Of a stretch of 64,000 nt of DNA, positions 61,797 through 64,000 are shown piece after piece; position 1 is the first letter of the stretch; each line of letters opens with the position of its first letter. The stretch lies in NCBI GenBank assembly GCA_021777555.1, contig JAJYDK010000019.1, forward strand, positions 1 to 64,000, written 5' to 3'. This stretch comes from Pseudomonadota bacterium (GTDB lineage: Bacteria > Pseudomonadota > Gammaproteobacteria > Steroidobacterales > Steroidobacteraceae). The notes under the pieces are model-generated. The model saw nothing but the letters and a program-made list of their open reading frames with translations. It was not told the origin of the DNA and ran no database searches. Made by a program: the position numbers and the translations under genes.

Positions 61797-63317
61797 CTAG
61801 AAGAACCCGAGCGCCTTGGGCGAGTAGCTCACCAGCAGGTTCTTGGTCTGCTGGTAGTGATCGAGCATCATCCGGTGGGTCTCGCGCCCGATGCCCGACT
61901 GCTTGTAGCCGCCGAACGCCGCGTGCGCCGGATACGCGTGATAGCAGTTGGTCCACACGCGCCCCGCCTGTATGCCGCGCCCCATGCGGTAGCAGGTGTT
62001 GGCATCCCGCGACCACACGCCGGCGCCCAGGCCGTACAGCGTGTCGTTGGCGATCGCAAGCGCCTCGTCCATGTCCTTGAACGTGGTCACCGCGACCACC
62101 GGGCCGAAGATCTCCTCCTGGAAGATGCGCATCTTGTTGTCACCCTTGAACACCGTGGGCAGGATGTAATAGCCGTCCTTGAAGTCCCCGCCCAGGCGGT
62201 TGCGCTCGCCGCCGATCAGGCATTGGGCCCCCTCCTGCCGCCCGAGATCGAGGTAGGTGAGGATCTTCTCGAGCTGCTCCTGTGAGGCCTGTGCGCCGAT
62301 CATGGTCGAGGGATCGAGCGGGTCGCCCTGCTTGACCTTCGCGACGCGCTTGACCGCGCGCTCCATGAAGCGCTCGTACACCGACTCCTGGATGAGCGCG
62401 CGCGAGGGACAGGTGCACACCTCGCCCTGGTTCAGCGCGAACATGGTGAAGCCCTCGAGCGCCTTGTCGAAGAACTCGTCGTCCTGATTGCAGACATCGG
62501 CGAAGAACACGTTCGGAGACTTGCCGCCGAGCTCGAGTGTCACGGGAATGAGGTTCTGCGCCGCATACTGCATGATGAGCCGGCCGGTGGTCGTCTCGCC
62601 CGTGAAGGCGATCTTGGCGATGCGCCTGTTCGAGGCGAGCGGTTTGCCGGCCTCCACTCCAAAGCCGTTCACGACGTTGAGCACCCCGGGGGGGAGCAGA
62701 TCCCCGACGACCTCGATGAACGCGAGGATCGACAGCGGCGTCTGTTCGGCCGGTTTCAACACGACGCAGTTGCCCGCGGCCAGCGCTGGCGCCATCTTCC
62801 AGGCCGCCATCAACAGCGGAAAGTTCCACGGGATGATCTGACCCACGACGCCGAGCGGCTCGTGGAAGTGGTAGGCGACGGTGTCGCGATCGAGCTCGCA
62901 GACGGTACCTTCCTGGGCGCGGATGCAGCCCGCGAAATAGCGGAAATGATCGATGGCGAGCGGTAGGTCGGCGGCCATGGTCTCGCGGATGGGCTTGCCG
63001 TTGTCCCAGGTCTCGACCGTGGCGAGATACTCGAGCTTCTCCTGCATCCGATCCGCGATCCTGTTGAGGATCACCGCCCGCTCGGCCACCGAGGTCGCGC
63101 CCCAGGCGCCCTTGGCGGCATGCGCGGCATCGAGCGCGAGCTCGATGTCCTCGGCCGTGGAGCGCGGCACCTCGCACAGCGCCCCCCCGGTGACTGGCGT
63201 GAGGTTGGTGAAATACTCGCCGCGAACGGGCGGCACCCACTTCCCGCCGATGTAGTTGCCGTATTGCTTCTTCAGCTGGACTTTGACGCGTCCGTGAGTG
63301 CTGGGATTGATGGACAT
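61797..63317 (-). CDS. NAD-dependent aldehyde dehydrogenase (acetaldehyde type)
   Basis: 506 residues. Oxidises aldehydes to acids with NAD+. Seen are the Rossmann/oxyanion segments [30 protein letters not shown], the general-base motif [12 protein letters not shown], and the catalytic Cys in [15 protein letters not shown]. The C-terminal [19 protein letters not shown] is shared with AldB/ExaC-type enzymes that act on acetaldehyde and other short aldehydes. It heads a tight group with DUF779 and probably the M48 protease. A sigma-54 promoter lies 41-56 bp upstream with two repeated upstream sites, so expression probably needs an enhancer-binding activator such as an AcoR-like protein, not present here. 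Confidence 0.94.
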   Translation of the reverse strand: MSINPSTHGRVKVQLKKQYGNYIGGKWVPPVRGEYFTNLTPVTGGALCEVPRSTAEDIELALDAAHAAKGAWGATSVAERAVILNRIADRMQEKLEYLATVETWDNGKPIRETMAADLPLAIDHFRYFAGCIRAQEGTVCELDRDTVAYHFHEPLGVVGQIIPWNFPLLMAAWKMAPALAAGNCVVLKPAEQTPLSILAFIEVVGDLLPPGVLNVVNGFGVEAGKPLASNRRIAKIAFTGETTTGRLIMQYAAQNLIPVTLELGGKSPNVFFADVCNQDDEFFDKALEGFTMFALNQGEVCTCPSRALIQESVYERFMERAVKRVAKVKQGDPLDPSTMIGAQASQEQLEKILTYLDLGRQEGAQCLIGGERNRLGGDFKDGYYILPTVFKGDNKMRIFQEEIFGPVVAVTTFKDMDEALAIANDTLYGLGAGVWSRDANTCYRMGRGIQAGRVWTNCYHAYPAHAAFGGYKQSGIGRETHRMMLDHYQQTKNLLVSYSPKALGFF

Positions 63318-63357
63318 GGAAGTGGCCTCGCAGTTGAACCGTTGTGCCCCCTCTCAC

Positions 63358-63373
63358 TGCAAGGGACATGCCA
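63358..63373 (-). promoter_or_regulatory. Sigma-54 (-24/-12) promoter of the aldehyde dehydrogenase operon
   Basis: Minus-strand TGGCATGTCCCTTGCA fits TGGCACG-N4-TTGCW with one mismatch and the invariant GG-N10-GC spacing. The -12 box would place the transcript start near 63346, about 30 nt before the ATG. Confidence 0.8.
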
Positions 63374-63466
63374 CGGCCACGGATGTCTTCATCGAGGCGG
63401 CCGCGGGCATCCTTGCGAGGGGCTGCAGAGGGCCGCCATGATGCGCCACTGCGGCGCGAAGCGTGC

Positions 63467-63518
63467 TGTTGCGCAACGGAACGGATGTGTGTCGCGAGAA
63501 GTGTGGCGAAACGGAACA
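63467..63518. promoter_or_regulatory. Two 17-bp direct repeats, candidate upstream activator sites
   Basis: TGTTGCGCAACGGAACG (63467-63483) and TGTGGCGAAACGGAACA (63502-63518) match at 14 of 17 positions, 35 bp apart. They lie about 95-145 bp upstream of the sigma-54 promoter, the usual place for enhancer-binding proteins. Confidence 0.55.
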
Positions 63519-63522
63519 GTGC

Positions 63523-64000
63523 TCAGCGCAGAGCGACCGTGAAGCCCGCGAATACGTTGAACCCGGGCGCGGGCTCGAAGTACGCGCCGTTGGCCTGGTC
63601 GACGATCACAGCGCCCACGTAACGGCGATCGAGCACGTTGTCGAGTCTCAGGAAAAGCTCCAGACGCTGCGCTGCGATGCGCGTCCGATAACCGCCGCTT
63701 ACGTCGAAGACCGGGTACGCGCCGGCGTGCTCGCTGTTCGTCGCATCGACCGGGATGGCGCCGAGGTACTGGCCGCTCACGCTCGCATGCCAGCCGAGGT
63801 CACCGCCCCAGCTCAGCTGCGCATAGGCGTCATTGCGCGCAACGCCGGGCAGGCGGTTGCCGGAAGCTACCAGCACCGTGGGGGTGCGGCACGGCGCCGC
63901 ACTGCAGGTGTGATAGGCGTCGATGAAGACGGCATCGACATAGGTGTATGCAACCTGCAGTCGCCACTCCGGTGCGAAGATGTAGTCCACTGACGCCTGC
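63523..64000 (-). CDS. TonB-dependent receptor, C-terminal part (5' end outside window)
   Basis: 159 codons of the barrel end of an outer-membrane receptor; the frame remains open to the right edge, so the start lies beyond it. Typical late-barrel features are RLQVAYTYVDAVF, GNRLPGVARNDAYAQLSW, FDVSGGYRTRI, LRLDNVLDRRYVGAVIV and the final NVFAGFTVALR. The last residue is Arg after an aliphatic strand, not the usual Phe. The GNRLPG and PVFDVSG pattern is like siderophore or copper-type (OprC/PcuO-like) receptors, but the ligand is not determined. Its stop is next to the repeated upstream sites of the aldehyde dehydrogenase operon. Confidence 0.85.
   Translation of the reverse strand, partial: QASVDYIFAPEWRLQVAYTYVDAVFIDAYHTCSAAPCRTPTVLVASGNRLPGVARNDAYAQLSWGGDLGWHASVSGQYLGAIPVDATNSEHAGAYPVFDVSGGYRTRIAAQRLELFLRLDNVLDRRYVGAVIVDQANGAYFEPAPGFNVFAGFTVALR

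Overview
The window reads as high-GC chromosomal DNA of a Gammaproteobacterium. The strongest evidence is the right half, which carries two gene orders typical of that class: pcnB-folK-panB-panC, and queG / nnrED-tsaE-ami-mutL-miaA-hfq-hflX-purA. I cannot name the genus. TonB-dependent receptors at both window edges and the gene content fit the Steroidobacteraceae/Nevskiales/Xanthomonadales neighbourhood, but that is only an impression. No CRISPR array, intact transposon, prophage or rRNA operon was seen.

Layout. 1-4.6 kb: the end of a TonB receptor, then an arginine/ornithine catabolic pair (arginase, ornithine cyclodeaminase) next to an Lrp-type regulator. 4.8-9.3 kb: two secreted retropepsin-like proteins flanking a MocR regulator that is divergent from a membrane protein. 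9.3-13.1 kb: an eroded accessory stretch with a TnpB relic, an internally deleted sugar kinase and a GH31 scrap, set among an inward-rectifier K+ channel, a DUF1203 protein and a HAD phosphatase. 13-23.7 kb: a pyruvate-node block with PEP synthase and an OsmC protein on the minus strand, and on the plus strand a GltD-like iron-sulfur flavoprotein, NifJ, DNA polymerase X and a small membrane protein, with overlapping ends. 23.9-35 kb: a mannose-1-phosphate guanylyltransferase-like gene, two divergent CBS proteins, a cation/proton antiporter coupled to a beta-propeller phosphoesterase with a Pho-box-like upstream element, a zinc alcohol dehydrogenase, an MscS channel and a PepSY/flavin reductase fusion. 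35-43.7 kb: a threonine dehydratase, an ABM monooxygenase, and a MerR-controlled CusBAC-type heavy-metal efflux operon followed by a GDCCVxC protein.

43.8-45.3 kb holds a frameshifted AAA/DUF4143 ATPase and tRNA-Glu(CTC). 45.3-60.1 kb is the conserved housekeeping block for RNA polyadenylation, folate and pantothenate synthesis, queuosine, NAD(P)HX repair, t6A, cell-wall amidase, mismatch repair, tRNA prenylation, Hfq, HflX and adenylosuccinate synthetase. 60.1-63.3 kb is an aldehyde dehydrogenase-DUF779-M48 protease group behind a convincing sigma-54 promoter with two upstream repeats. A second partial TonB receptor runs off the right edge.

No wholly new system is evident. The best leads are regulatory: twin MerR operators with compensatory base changes, a sigma-54 promoter with tandem upstream sites, a three-repeat Pho box and TGGACC repeats for the MocR protein. 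The NifJ/GltD-like pair, which may act as a split pyruvate:NAD(P) oxidoreductase, and an enlarged CusA follow.
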